Assembly (NCBI GenBank): GCA_947631925.1
Contig: CANRNE010000007.1
Location: forward strand, 16,376-80,375
DNA length: 64,000 bases
Source: an uncultured Clostridia bacterium
GTDB lineage: Bacteria > Bacillota > Clostridia > Christensenellales > Borkfalkiaceae
Direction: 5' to 3'
Shown here: positions 37,607-48,000 of the stretch, piece after piece
How positions within the stretch are numbered: position 1 is the first letter of the stretch
Layout of the letters: the number at the start of each line of letters is the position of its first letter
Program-made: the position numbers and the translations under genes
The notes under the pieces: model-generated
What the model was told of the DNA's origin: nothing
Seen by the model: only the letters and a program-made list of their open reading frames with translations
The model's database searches: none

Positions 37607-38973
37607 TAATAAAATTGGGCGCGATTTTATTTGCGCTTGTGCTTTTTATCGCCCCGACCTCGGACATGGGTGCCACCAATCACGCGGAGAGCGCTTCCTA
37701 CCTCGAGAGTGAAGTCTGCACGGGCGTCATTGCAAAGGAAGCGGACGGCATCGAAGTCGAGCGACAGAAAATCACCATCTCCGTCCCCGAACTTCCCGTC
37801 CCCGAGCGCCCCGCCTCCCGTCCCGCCTCCGTCTGCACCGAGTACACCTTCCGCAACACCTCGAAGGAGGATGCAGAGCTCAAGCTCTACTTCCCCGTCC
37901 CCGCCGAGGAGGAGCGCGGACAAGCCTGCACCGTCGAAGCGGACGGCACGCGCATCCTTCCCGAGAAGCGGTTTTCCTTCCACGGGTCGCGGTTTGATGC
38001 GAAAGAGGAGGTGGACAACCTTCTCGACTCCAAGCGCACGGACGCCTTCTTCCACGAGGATACCGCGGTTTCCACCACCGTCTTCACCTTCAGGGCCGAT
38101 GCGGAATGCGAAGAGGCCGACTATCTGCACCTCTTCTATAAGTACAACCCCAACGCCACCCGCCTCATCTTCAGCGAGGGCGCGACCATCAAGACGACCA
38201 ACGGGCGAGTCCACGTCTTCTGGCAATTTTCCTTCGGCGAGGCGGAGGAGAAGTCCGACCGCGCGGTGGAAGTGTACGCCGTGGGGGAGCCCGTCACCCC
38301 CGAGGAGGTCTTTGTAAGTTCGGATGCGGCAGGGGAGGAGCGCGACGAGCTCTGCACCGCAACGCATGAGCCAAAGCTCTCCGCGCCCGCGCAATTCGGC
38401 AAATTCGTCTCCAATCTCCGCCCGCCCGCCGTGCCCGAGGTCGACTGGTACAACGGCGTCGTGGGGCTTCTCAACCTCAAGATGTCCAACAGCGGCTATT
38501 CCACCGTCTCGCGCAACGCCATGACCATCGAATGGCTGCGCCCGTGGTACGAATACACCGTGCCCATCGCGGCGGGGGAGACCGCCGAAAACGCCGTCAC
38601 CGTTCCCCTCGTCCCCGTCGTGAGCACGCGGGAGAACAAGAGCGTCTATTCCTATGAATATCTCCTCTCCCCGGCAAGTTTCTGGCCCGTCTTCCACACC
38701 CTGCAGGTGGAGATTGTCACGCCGTATTCCTTGGATTCTCCCTCCTTGGATTTCGACAAGATTCCGGGCGGCTACTCCATCGAATGGAGCGGACTTCCCC
38801 GCGGGGAGCTCACCTTCTCGCTCACAGAGAAGCCCGAGCGCAACTGGGGCGAGCCGACGGCGGGTCTGTCCCCGAGCAACATCGTCGCCATCGTTCTTCT
38901 CGGCGTCCTCGTCTTGGGCAGCGGCTCCTGCGCCATCGCCTATTTCGTCCACAAGCGCAAAAAGAACAAATAA
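37603..38973 (+). CDS. Membrane-anchored extracellular protein, paralogue of 200-1636
   Basis: The 456-residue product has an N-terminal signal helix (IIKLGAILFALVLFIAP), a beta-rich extracellular region and a C-terminal membrane helix (about 428-450) with a basic tail (HKRKKNK). It shares with the protein at 200-1636 the topology, the middle block (YKYNPNATRLIF against YSPNRTRILF) and the C-terminal block (YLLSPASFW...TPY...GLPRGELTF). GTG start with GGAGG upstream, overlapping the kinase stop by 4 nt. Being co-transcribed with a two-component system, it may present or sense an extracellular signal, but no function is known. Confidence 0.85.
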   Translation: MIIKLGAILFALVLFIAPTSDMGATNHAESASYLESEVCTGVIAKEADGIEVERQKITISVPELPVPERPASRPASVCTEYTFRNTSKEDAELKLYFPVPAEEERGQACTVEADGTRILPEKRFSFHGSRFDAKEEVDNLLDSKRTDAFFHEDTAVSTTVFTFRADAECEEADYLHLFYKYNPNATRLIFSEGATIKTTNGRVHVFWQFSFGEAEEKSDRAVEVYAVGEPVTPEEVFVSSDAAGEERDELCTATHEPKLSAPAQFGKFVSNLRPPAVPEVDWYNGVVGLLNLKMSNSGYSTVSRNAMTIEWLRPWYEYTVPIAAGETAENAVTVPLVPVVSTRENKSVYSYEYLLSPASFWPVFHTLQVEIVTPYSLDSPSLDFDKIPGGYSIEWSGLPRGELTFSLTEKPERNWGEPTAGLSPSNIVAIVLLGVLVLGSGSCAIAYFVHKRKKNK

Positions 38974-38977
38974 ACGC

Positions 38978-39006
38978 TTGCATTTTTTTCGGCTGTGCGC
39001 TATAAT
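38978..39006 (+). promoter_or_regulatory. Sigma-A promoter of the leader RNA/ABC operon
   Basis: TTGCAT (38978-38983), 17-nt spacer, TATAAT (39001-39006). The expected transcript start is near 39012, at the first paired base of the leader. Confidence 0.75.
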
Positions 39007-39010
39007 CAAA

Positions 39011-39118
39011 CTACCTAAGCGGAAAGAATTTCTGACCGCAAAGGGATGAAGATACGAAGTAGATGCGCAACATGTTGCGCCTGTCTCCCTTTGTCCCTGC
39101 GGCAGAGGGAGGTTTTTT
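39011..39118 (+). promoter_or_regulatory. Candidate riboswitch: structured leader with alternative terminator/antiterminator
   Basis: The 5' domain pairs CTAC (39011-39014) with GTAG (39059-39062) around an inner stem GCGG/CCGC (39019-39022, 39036-39039). A strong hairpin GCGCAAC/GTTGCGC follows (39065-39080). The 3' part is a terminator, CTCCCTTTG (39085-39093) with CAGAGGGAG (39103-39111), then six T directly before the ATG; it also buries the GGGAGG ribosome site. Alternatively CAAAGGGA (39039-39046) pairs perfectly with TCCCTTTG (39086-39093), which destroys the terminator. I cannot assign a class; segments TAAG, GGGATG and ACGAAG recall the tetrahydrofolate riboswitch but the layout differs. 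Confidence 0.7.
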
Positions 39119-39370
39119 ATGGAAGAAAAACGCATCGCTGTGCTCTCCGTCGTCGTCGAGAAGAGGGAACAGGCCGCAGAGCGCGTCAACGCACTGCTCT
39201 CCGAATTCGGCGAATACGTCGTGGGAAGAATGGGCATTCCTTATCATGAGAAGAAGGTCTCCGTCATCTGCGTCGTGCTCGATGCGCCCCTTCCCGCCGC
39301 AAATGCGCTCACGGGCAAGCTCGGGCAGATTGACGGCGTGACGGCAAAAACATTATTCTGCAAATATTAA
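39119..39370 (+). CDS. TM1266-like (iron-only hydrogenase system) regulator, ACT-like fold
   Basis: The 83-residue protein (MEEKRIAVLSVVVEKREQAA ... FGEYVVGRMGIPYHEKKVSVICVVL) matches the small TM1266-type proteins with a NikR-C/ACT-like ferredoxin fold, often annotated as putative regulators of [FeFe]-hydrogenase maturation genes. No hydrogenase gene is in the window; here it heads an ABC transporter operon controlled by the leader RNA. Its ribosome site lies inside the leader terminator. A ligand-sensing role is plausible but unproven. Confidence 0.8.
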   Translation: MEEKRIAVLSVVVEKREQAAERVNALLSEFGEYVVGRMGIPYHEKKVSVICVVLDAPLPAANALTGKLGQIDGVTAKTLFCKY

Positions 39371-39385
39371 ACAAGGAGTTCCGAT

Positions 39386-40411
39386 ATGAAAAAATTACTG
39401 ACAAAATTGCTTGCTTGCGCGCTTTTGTGCGCCTCGATCGCGGGCATGGGTGCCTGCTCTTCGCTCAGTGACGACCTCGAAGTCTACGCGCCCGACGGTG
39501 CGCCCGCCCTCTCCCTTCTCTGCGGAATCCAGGCGGAGGACAAAAAAGAGGACAGCGTCTTCGATTTCGAAGTCGTCGACGCCTCCACCATTCAGACCTA
39601 TGTCACGGGCAAGAATCCCAAGGCGGATTTCTGCATCCTTCCCGTCAATCTTGCCGCCAAACTGCTTGGGACGGGCGAGACTTATCAGATGCTCGGCACC
39701 GTCACGCACGGCAATCTCTACTTCCTCACCTGCGGCGACGGCGAAACCATCGTTCCGAACAATCTGAAGGACGCGCTCACAGGGAAGAAAGTCGGCGTCG
39801 TCCAGCTCCCCAACGTCCCCGGGCTCACCTTGAAGGCGGTGCTGCATAAGTACGGCGCGGAATATACCACTCTCGAGAGCGCGCAGGCGGAAGCCGACCC
39901 CGCGAAAGTCAACCTCGTCGCCTTCGCTCCCGAGAACGTCACGCCGAACGGCGGCTGCGACTACTATCTCGTCCCCGAACCCGCCGCGACCACGAAAATC
40001 AATGCTACGCAGTCCGCACAAAAGCCCTTCCGCATGGCGGGTGATTTGCAGATGCTCTATGGCGAACTTGCGGGCTATCCGCAGGCGGTCGCGGTCGCCA
40101 GGAAGTCGGTGATTGAAACCCGCTCGGACGACGTGCAGACCTTCATCAGCTATCTCACGCAGGCGAAGCTGTACCTGCAGACCGCCTCGACGGAGACCGT
40201 CCTTCATCTCCTCGAAGAGGTGCGCGAGGGCGAGCTCAAACCCACCTTCTCCGCCGCAAATCTCACCAAGACCGTCATCGAGAACTGCTCGGTGGGCTAC
40301 ATTCCGAGCAAGGACTGCAAGGCGGAGGTCATCGGCTTCCTCGACGCGCTCCTTGCCGTCTCCGAAGACTCGGCGGCCAAGCCGCAGGACGCATTCTTCT
40401 ACCTGCAATGA
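39386..40411 (+). CDS. ABC transporter substrate-binding lipoprotein (NitT/TauT type)
   Basis: The 341-residue protein has a lipoprotein signal with lipobox MGAC (Cys24) and a periplasmic-binding fold of the NMT1/TauA kind: VYAPDGAPALSLL, PKADFCILPVNLAAKLLGTG, LKDALTGKKVGVVQLPNVPG and later MLYGELAGYPQAVAVARKSV. It delivers a small solute to the permease encoded next (4-nt overlap). NMT1-type proteins bind thiamine precursors, sulfonates, nitrate or purine derivatives; the substrate here is open. AAGGAG precedes the ATG. Confidence 0.88.
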   Translation: MKKLLTKLLACALLCASIAGMGACSSLSDDLEVYAPDGAPALSLLCGIQAEDKKEDSVFDFEVVDASTIQTYVTGKNPKADFCILPVNLAAKLLGTGETYQMLGTVTHGNLYFLTCGDGETIVPNNLKDALTGKKVGVVQLPNVPGLTLKAVLHKYGAEYTTLESAQAEADPAKVNLVAFAPENVTPNGGCDYYLVPEPAATTKINATQSAQKPFRMAGDLQMLYGELAGYPQAVAVARKSVIETRSDDVQTFISYLTQAKLYLQTASTETVLHLLEEVREGELKPTFSAANLTKTVIENCSVGYIPSKDCKAEVIGFLDALLAVSEDSAAKPQDAFFYLQ

Positions 40412-41163
40412 CCAAGCGACGCCTCAAAATTGCGCTGTTTTCCGCCCTGTCCATCCTCTTTTTATGGGGGATGTGGGCGGTCGCGGCATTTGCCATCGGG
40501 AATGAGTACATCCTGCCCACGGTGGACGAGACGGTGAAAGAGCTCGGCGGCGTTCTTGCGGACGTCGCTTTCTGGCGCGCATTCGGCGGAACACTCTGGC
40601 GAACCGTCCTTGCCTTTCTCGTCTCCTTTGCCCTCGGCGTGGGGCTCGCCGCGCTCGCGGGGCTTTCGGACGGCCTCCGCGCCTTCCTTGCGCCCATCAT
40701 CTCCATCTTGCGCTCGGTGCCCACGATGGCAGTCATTCTCATTCTGCTCATCTGGACCTCCCCGCGCTATGCACCCGTACTCGTCTCCATGCTCGTGCTC
40801 CTTCCCGCCGTCTATGCCGCCGCGCTCGCCGCGCAGGATGAGGTGAAGGAGGAGTACGGCGGGCTCGTCAAGTCCTTCCGCGTGCCGCCCGCGCGCAAGC
40901 TCTTCAAACTGTACATCCCGCTCATCGCCCCCAATCTCCTCGGGCAGGCGGGGGCAATCCTCTCGATGGGCCTGAAGATTACCGTCTCGGGCGAAGTGCT
41001 CGCCAACACCTTCCACAGCCTCGGCGGCCTCATGCAGGACGCGAAGATGTTCGTCAGCATGCCCCGCCTCATGGCGCTCACCCTCCTTTGCATTCTCGTC
41101 GGATTCGCGCTCGAAGGAATATGCCTTCTCATCAAGTCGTCTATTTTGAGGTGGCGCAGATGA
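40408..41163 (+). CDS. ABC transporter permease (NitT/TauT type)
   Basis: The 251-residue permease has about six membrane helices and the BPD_transp_1 cytoplasmic loop, here EEYGGLVKSFRVPPARKLFKLYIPLIAPNLL, with the EAA-like pattern. It overlaps the binding-protein gene and the ATPase gene by 4 nt each (ATGA), typical of one transport operon. Confidence 0.93.
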   Translation: MTKRRLKIALFSALSILFLWGMWAVAAFAIGNEYILPTVDETVKELGGVLADVAFWRAFGGTLWRTVLAFLVSFALGVGLAALAGLSDGLRAFLAPIISILRSVPTMAVILILLIWTSPRYAPVLVSMLVLLPAVYAAALAAQDEVKEEYGGLVKSFRVPPARKLFKLYIPLIAPNLLGQAGAILSMGLKITVSGEVLANTFHSLGGLMQDAKMFVSMPRLMALTLLCILVGFALEGICLLIKSSILRWRR

Positions 41164-41828
41164 AATTGACCAATATTTGCAAAAATTACGGCGAAAAAGC
41201 CGCAATTTCGAATATTTCGATAGAAATCGAAATAGGAAAAATCTGCGCCGTTCTCGGGGAGAGCGGCGCGGGAAAGTCCACGCTTCTGTCCATTATCGCC
41301 GGCATGACTTCCTACGAGGGGACGGTGGAGGGCGTCGGGAGAACGTCCTATCTCTTTCAGTCGCCCAAACTTCTTCCCAACCTCACCGTGGAGGAAAATC
41401 TCAAATTCGTCCTGCCCAAACAGCGGTGGGGGGACATCCTTCCCATGCTCGAAAAGGTGGGACTTGAAAAATTGCGCACCTCCCGCCCCGGCGCTCTCTC
41501 GGGCGGGGAGCGTCAGCGCGTCGCCATCGCAAGGGCGTTTCTCTATCCGCATGACACGCTGCTCATGGACGAACCCTTCTCCTCCCTCGACCTCGCGCTG
41601 AAGAAGTCCCTCATCGAACTCTGCGCCGCGCTCTGGCGGGAGAGCGGGAGCACCGTCCTCTTCGTCACGCACGACGTCCACGAGGCGGCAGTCCTCTCCC
41701 ACAGGGCGCTCGTCCTTCGCGGCGGCAGGCTGGCGGGGGACTTTGCCGTGGAGGGGGAGCCGCCCCGCGACTTCCTTGTCACATCCCCCCTCGAGGGGAA
41801 ACTCACCGCGGCGCTCATGCAAAACTGA
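41160..41828 (+). CDS. ABC transporter ATP-binding protein (NitT/TauT type)
   Basis: The 222-residue ATPase has Walker A GESGAGKST, Q-loop (YLFQSPKLLPN), signature LSGGERQRVAIARA, Walker B LLMDEPFSSLD and the H-loop FVTHDVHEA. The start is the ATG overlapping the permease stop; the longer in-frame start at 41088 lies inside the permease gene and is not expected. It closes the operon and is followed by a strong terminator. Confidence 0.94.
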   Translation: MKLTNICKNYGEKAAISNISIEIEIGKICAVLGESGAGKSTLLSIIAGMTSYEGTVEGVGRTSYLFQSPKLLPNLTVEENLKFVLPKQRWGDILPMLEKVGLEKLRTSRPGALSGGERQRVAIARAFLYPHDTLLMDEPFSSLDLALKKSLIELCAALWRESGSTVLFVTHDVHEAAVLSHRALVLRGGRLAGDFAVEGEPPRDFLVTSPLEGKLTAALMQN

Positions 41829-41844
41829 TGTCATAGTTGGACTT

Positions 41845-41870
41845 CCACCCCTGTTGGGGTGGTTTTTTTT
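41845..41870 (+). terminator. Rho-independent terminator of the ABC operon
   Basis: Stem CCACCCC/GGGGTGG with a TGTT loop and eight T. Confidence 0.95.
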
Positions 41871-41922
41871 GCCCTTTTGCGCGCATTTTCCTAATTTATT
41901 TATAAATTTTCCCTTTCGGCGC

Positions 41923-41961
41923 TTGACATCTTGTCATAATTGCGGTACAATATTGTCATAA
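41923..41961 (+). promoter_or_regulatory. Promoter of the giant gene with direct repeats TTGTCATAA
   Basis: TTGACA (41923-41928), 17-nt spacer, TACAAT (41946-41951). TTGTCATAA occurs at 41931-41939 in the spacer and again at 41953-41961 just after the -10, exactly 22 bp apart (two helical turns), an arrangement expected for a repressor binding the same DNA face. Confidence 0.7.
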
Positions 41962-42029
41962 AATGATATTACACCTGTCACATCTCCGCGTGACGGAAGG
42001 CCGCGGCGGAGAAAGAAGGAGGACATAAG

Positions 42030-45000
42030 ATGAGCAGAAGTTCCAAACAGAACAAATATAAGAGAGTGGGGAGCAACGGCCTCAGCGTCGCCATGAAGTG
42101 CCTCGCGGTATTCTCCGCCTTCGCCGCAGTCGGCGTCGGGGGATACAGTCTCATCTCGGCATTCCTCACGACGGCGGACCGCAATTCCATCGACCTCGAA
42201 TACGGTTCGGTCTCCACGCCCGTCGAGGAGGGGGAAGTGTACGAAGAGGGCGTCTATGACGGCGTGGACATCTTCGCCCGTCTCAACTGGACCTTCGCAC
42301 AGCAGACGGATTGGTACGGCGAGTACCACGGCACGGTGAACACCGTCGTCTCGCAGGACGTGCAGACCTATAAATACTATCACGACGGGATGCTCATCTC
42401 GGCGGACATCACCAAGAGCAGCATCGTCAACGCCGCGCGGCAGTTCTGCTATGTGAAAGATGCCGACCGCGTCATCTGGCGGGAGGCGGCAGTCGGTCCC
42501 GACGGCTATAACAAGATGGAGACCAAGTGGTCGGAGGGGGCGCCCGAGGAGGGCTCCAACCTCACCATCTCGGGGGAACACGGCTTCAAGGCCACCAACG
42601 GACTGCCCGCCTACGAGCTCTCCGTCTACGTCATCGAGCCCGAAACGGTGAAGAGCGCGGAGGTTATCGACCTCGAAGGGGGGCTCCACAAGGTTACATA
42701 CGTCATGAACCCCGACACGTGGGAGGAGACGGATGAAAACGGCAACACCGTTGTCAAGGGTGCCAACGCCTACTACATCAACCAGATGATTTTCACGGGC
42801 GGACTGCCCGAAGCGCCCGTCTTCGAATCGCTCACCGTCTCTTTCACGTTCGATGACAATTGGTACACCTACAAGACGGAAGTGGAGGAAGCATACAGCG
42901 CGAAGTACGGCTTTATCGCGGCGCCCTGCACCTCGACGGCGTCCACCGTGTACTCGTATGGCGTGAATGAGGACTACCCGACCGCATACGAGGATTATTT
43001 CTATCAGTACATGGATGAAACCGCAGACGTCGGCCCCGGGGAAAAGGAACTCACCGTCCTCGACTGCCTTGCAAACGCCTTCGGCGTTCTGCTCGCCGAG
43101 CCCACCGACCTTTCCTGCGATTTGAGCCTCGACGGCATCCCGCTCGCAGGGGCCGTTTCCCTCGACCTCTCGGGGGCAGACCTTTCGAATTTCAGCATTG
43201 ACGCGCTCAAGGCGGGTATCCGCTTGGGCGGCCTCGGATTGCATATCGACGGCGGACAGGCCTACGTCACCTACGGCGGCGCCAAACTCAAGCTCTCCCT
43301 CGGAGAGCTCGTTTCGCTGTTCTCGAAGCCCGAACCCGCCGAAGAGGGGACGGAAGAGGGGACGGGCGGCTTGGACACCGACGCCCTGCTCGGCGCGCTC
43401 ACGGGCGGCACCTTTACGGTAAAAGAGGACTCGGCGGAGCTGCACTCCGTCCTTCCGCTCATGGGAATGGAGATAAAGACGGACTTCTACTTCCTGCTCG
43501 ACGGGGAGAAGAATGTCTCTTTGGACCACGCGGAGGTGGCGCTCAGCCTCGGCGGGCACGACATCGCGGCAACGATTGCCTTCGGAGGGGAGGGCGTCCC
43601 CGCCCTTTCCGCGGAGGAGAAGGCGCTCTACGGCGACGCCATGCCCACAATTCTCTCCCTTGCCGATCTCATCCGCGGCGGCAAATACGGCGTCGACCTC
43701 TCCTATGACGGCGAGGGATTCCAAGTGACGGGAAGCGTGGAAATCGCGGCAGACCCCTTCACCCTTCACGGCGAACTTACGATGGCGCTCGACGGCGGCG
43801 CTTCCAAGAAACTTGCCTTCTCGTACGACGGCACGTCGGCATATGTCGACCTCGACGGCATCCGTCTCAAGGCGAACGCGGAGGAGGTCATCGACCTCGT
43901 CAAGGCGTTCACGGGCGACCTTCCCGCGGCGAATCTCGACCTCGGCGCCCTCGCTAAGACCCTTCTTTCCCCCGAATTTGCGGGCAACTTCTCCTCCCTC
44001 TCCGAGGAGAGCGCGGTGCGCCTTCTCATCCGCGGCACGCAGCTATTGAAGGCATTCAACCTCGACTTCACCCTCGGCGATGTCACCGTGGACTTGAAGC
44101 CGGACTGCGTCACCGTCTCCGCGCTCGGCATTTCCGCCACCCTTCGTGCGGGCAATGACTTTGCCGTGGACACCGAACATTACACTGATGTCATGCCCTT
44201 CGCAAAGCAGATTGCCGACCTCGTCTCGGGAAGATATCTGCGCGCGCAGGTAAATTACACTTCGGAGGACTTCTCCCTCGGCGGCACCGTCAACTTCGAC
44301 ATCGGGACACTCACCGTCTCCGCCGCTCTCAATCTCAATTATCACGGCAGTGTCAAGTCCTTTGACGTCATCTTCGGCGGCGACGCGCTCTATGTCACCG
44401 TCGACGGTCTGCATGTCAAGGCGACGGTGGAAGATGCCGTGCAACTCATCAAGGAATATGCGGGTCTCCCCGACATGGGCGAGCCGCTCGACATCGTTTC
44501 CGCTCTCTTCGGAATCGACTTCTCCGAACTCGTCAAACTGCAAAAAGATGAGGACACGACGACACTTACCGTCGCGGGCAGCGCACTTCTCTCCGCGCTC
44601 GGGCTCGAATTCGACCTCGGCGACGTCACCCTGATTGCGGACGGGGAGACGCTCACCCTGCGCGCCTACGGGGCAACCGTAGAAATCGGCGCGGGCGAAC
44701 CCTTCACCGTCTCGACGGAGGGCTATGCGGAGCTCGTCAAGTATGCAAACACCCTGCTCTCCATCTACAACCACGGCACCCTGCGCGCCGAACTCAACCT
44801 CTCCGCGGGCGACCTCGCCGTCACGGGGGAAGTCAACCTCGACTTCTCCGACTTCGATGTGCAGGCAGACCTCGCCCTCCGCTATCTGAGCGCGGAGAAG
44901 CACTTCCTCATCGGCTATACCGCGGGCAATCTCTACCTTTCGGTGGACGGGCTGAAAGTCAGCCTGAACGCCGAGGAGGCCCTCGCCCTCATCGTCGGCT

Positions 45001-48000
45001 CCCTCGGGGCAGAGGGGGACGAAGAGGCGCGCGACCTCGTCGCAGACCTGCTCGCCATGGACTTCTCCGAGCTCATCCCCGAGCTCTGGGAATCCAATGA
45101 TATTCTGCATGTCGCCCTGTCGAGCGGCGCCCTCTTCCGTATGTTCGGCATGGATTTCGACCTCGGCGACGTCCACATCAACGTCTCCGAAGAGAGCGTG
45201 CTCGTCAAGCTCGGCACGGCGGAAATCTCCGTCGGCAAGGGGATTGACTTTGTCGTGGACACGCAGGACTTCCTCGATGTCACAGACACGATCAAGGGCG
45301 TCATTTCCCTCACGCAGAGCAAATATCTCCGCATCGAACTTGCCTACACGGGCGAGAAATTGCAGGTGGCGGGCGGCATCGACGTGCTCCTCGCCGAACA
45401 GTCCGCAAGCGGCGCCTTCACGCTCACCTACGGCGGCACGGCGCACGAGATTGGCATCATCTATCTTGCGGGCGACGACACCGTCTATCTCTCGGTAGGG
45501 GAGAACATCAAGGTGCGGGCGAATCTCTCCGAGGCGGCGGACCTTCTCAAGTCCCTTCTCACCCGTCCCGCCGCGGCGGCGGAGCCTGTCGCGCTCTCCG
45601 ACGGGGAAGACCTCTCCGACGAAGAGAAGAGCCTGCTTGAAAAGATTCTCTCCTTTGACCTCTCCGCCCTTCTCGAACTCAGGGACACGGAGGACGGCAT
45701 CTCCATCCTCGTGGACTGCGACAAGATTGCCTCCTCGCTCGGGATTGGGGAAGTCACCGTCGATTTGAAGGACGCGGGCACAATCGCCGTCACCGCCCTC
45801 AAGGGCAACCTCACCGCCTCCGTCGCCCGTACGGAGAGCGCAAAAGTCGGCTCCACGGACGGCTACATCGACCTTCTTCCCTATGTGGACGATTTGCGCA
45901 CCCTCTTCGACCAGCCCACCGTTATCGTCGGCATCGGCTACGACGGAACCGACCTCAAAGTGCGCGCAGACATCAAGGCAGACACCGAGCGCCGCGTCGT
46001 CACGGGCCGCTTCACGCTTGTATATAAGGGTAGCACGCGCGACGTGATGCTGTACTATGTCGATGGCACCCTCTATCTTGCGATGGGCGACTACCGAATC
46101 AAGGCGGACACGACGTCCGCAGTCGTCCTTCTCGCGGCATATCTCGGCTTCTCCGAGACGGAGGGCGCGGACTATCGCGTCCTCGCCGAAGCGCTCGGCT
46201 TCGACTTCGAAGGTCTCCTCGCCCTCTCCGAAAATGCGGAAGGGGACACGCTCACCGTGCTCATCAAGGGGACGGAGCTCCTCCGCGCCCTCGGCGTCGA
46301 CCTCGACCTCGGCGACATCGGCGTGCAGATAGGCAAGGGGTATCTCCGCATCGACTTCAAGGGCGCACAGGTGGAAGTTGCGGGCAGCACCATGCCCGTC
46401 GCCGTGCCCGACGACCTTGAAAGCTACACCGACCTCACCGAGTACGTCAACGTCCTCACGGGCATCTTCCAAAGCGGCGTCCTCAAAATCGATGTGGCAT
46501 ATGCAAAAGAGGGCAAACCTACCGTGGACGGCACGCTCTATCTCGACATCAAGGGCAAGCGCGCGGACGCACGGGTCTCCGTCCTCTCGAAAGAGGGCGA
46601 CACGGGCTTCTCGCTCGGACTTGCCTATCGCAGGGAGGGCGGCTCCACCGTTCTCTATCTCGACCTCGACGGCGCAAAGCTTAAGCTCGACCTCGACGCA
46701 CTGGTCGCCCTCGCCAAGGGCGAACCCGCGAAGGCGTCCGAAATCGCCCTGCTCGCACTCGAAGAGTCTCCCGCGGCGCTCGGCGAAGAGCAGAGAAGCA
46801 AGCTCCTTGCGCTCCTCGACAAACTTCTCACGCTCAACCTCGACGACCTGTTCACGATGACGGAAGGGGGCGATTCGCTCTCCGTCTCCGTGGACGGCGG
46901 AAAGCTCTTCGAAAAACTTCTCGACCTCTTCGGAATTTCCGCAAACGGCGGCGACCCCGGCGAGATTGTCTTTGCCGTCCACAAGGGCGGAGACGCGGGG
47001 GACAACATGACGCTCTCGGTCATGGGTGCCTCGTTCACCGTGACGGGCAGTTCTTCGGAGGAATATCCCGCGCTCGCCGACGCAAGCTCCTATCTCGATG
47101 CGGAAAGGTACGCGCGCTATCTTGTCGAACTCTTCCAAAAGGACGTTCTCCGTCTTTCCGTCTCCAAGCTCTCCTTCCTGCTCGGCGAAAAGCAGGTGGG
47201 ACTCTCCGCGGAGCTCGACTTCGCGGACGGCGTTTTGGGCGGAACCGCCGAGGTGCGCTACGGCGACACCGAAATTCCCGTCTCGGTGTACTACGAGAGC
47301 GCGGAGAAGACGGTCTACCTCGGCGTCGGCGACGGCCTGAAAGTCAAGGCAAGCATCGACGACATCAAGGCGCTCATCAAAAACATTCGGGACGGCAAGG
47401 CGTCGGATTCGGCGGAGCCCGCAACCGTTGCCCTCATCGGGCTCTACAGCTTCGGAATCTTCTCCCTCACGGAGACGGACGAGACGCTCTCCCTGCTCGC
47501 CGACGGCAGCAAACTTCTCAATCTTCTCGGCGCGAATTTCGACCTCGGCAACGTCACCCTCGAGGTCGCCGAAGGCAGGTTGGGCGTGGCCGTTTCGGGC
47601 GGCGCATTCGAACTTCAGGCGGAAATTACCGAGGGCAGCACGGCAAAATTCGATGCGGACAAGGAGAGCTATATCGACATCGTGCGCTATCTCGATGCAG
47701 CGGTCGAGCTCTTCCGCAGTCCCGCGTTCCAAATCGACCTCTCCCTCGAAAAGGGGAAGGTACAGCTCTCGGGAAGCGTCACGTTCGACGTCAACAATAA
47801 GGCGGCGGAGGGCGAAATCGACTTCGTCTACAATGCCTCTGCCAAGAAGCATCTCTCGTTCGTCTATCTCGACGGGGTGATGTACCTCAACCTCGGCGAA
47901 AAATACCGTCTGAAGGCGGACACGACGTCCGCGGTCGTCCTGCTCGCCGCCTACCTCGGATTCTCCAATTCCGAAGACGCCTCCTACGAGATGCTCGACG

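Noticed and set aside
39011..39118. Thiamine pyrophosphate riboswitch
   Set aside because: The conserved CUGAGA and ACCUGAU..GGAUAAUGC elements of the class are missing, although the downstream NMT1-type transporter made it worth checking.
44043..47852. Very long open frame (1,269 codons) on the minus strand inside the giant gene
   Set aside because: It mirrors the codon bias of the plus-strand gene (third-position G/C creates open antisense frames), has no ribosome site, and its sequence is low-complexity with no domain. The same applies to minus-strand frames at 51948-55505 and 56109-58484.
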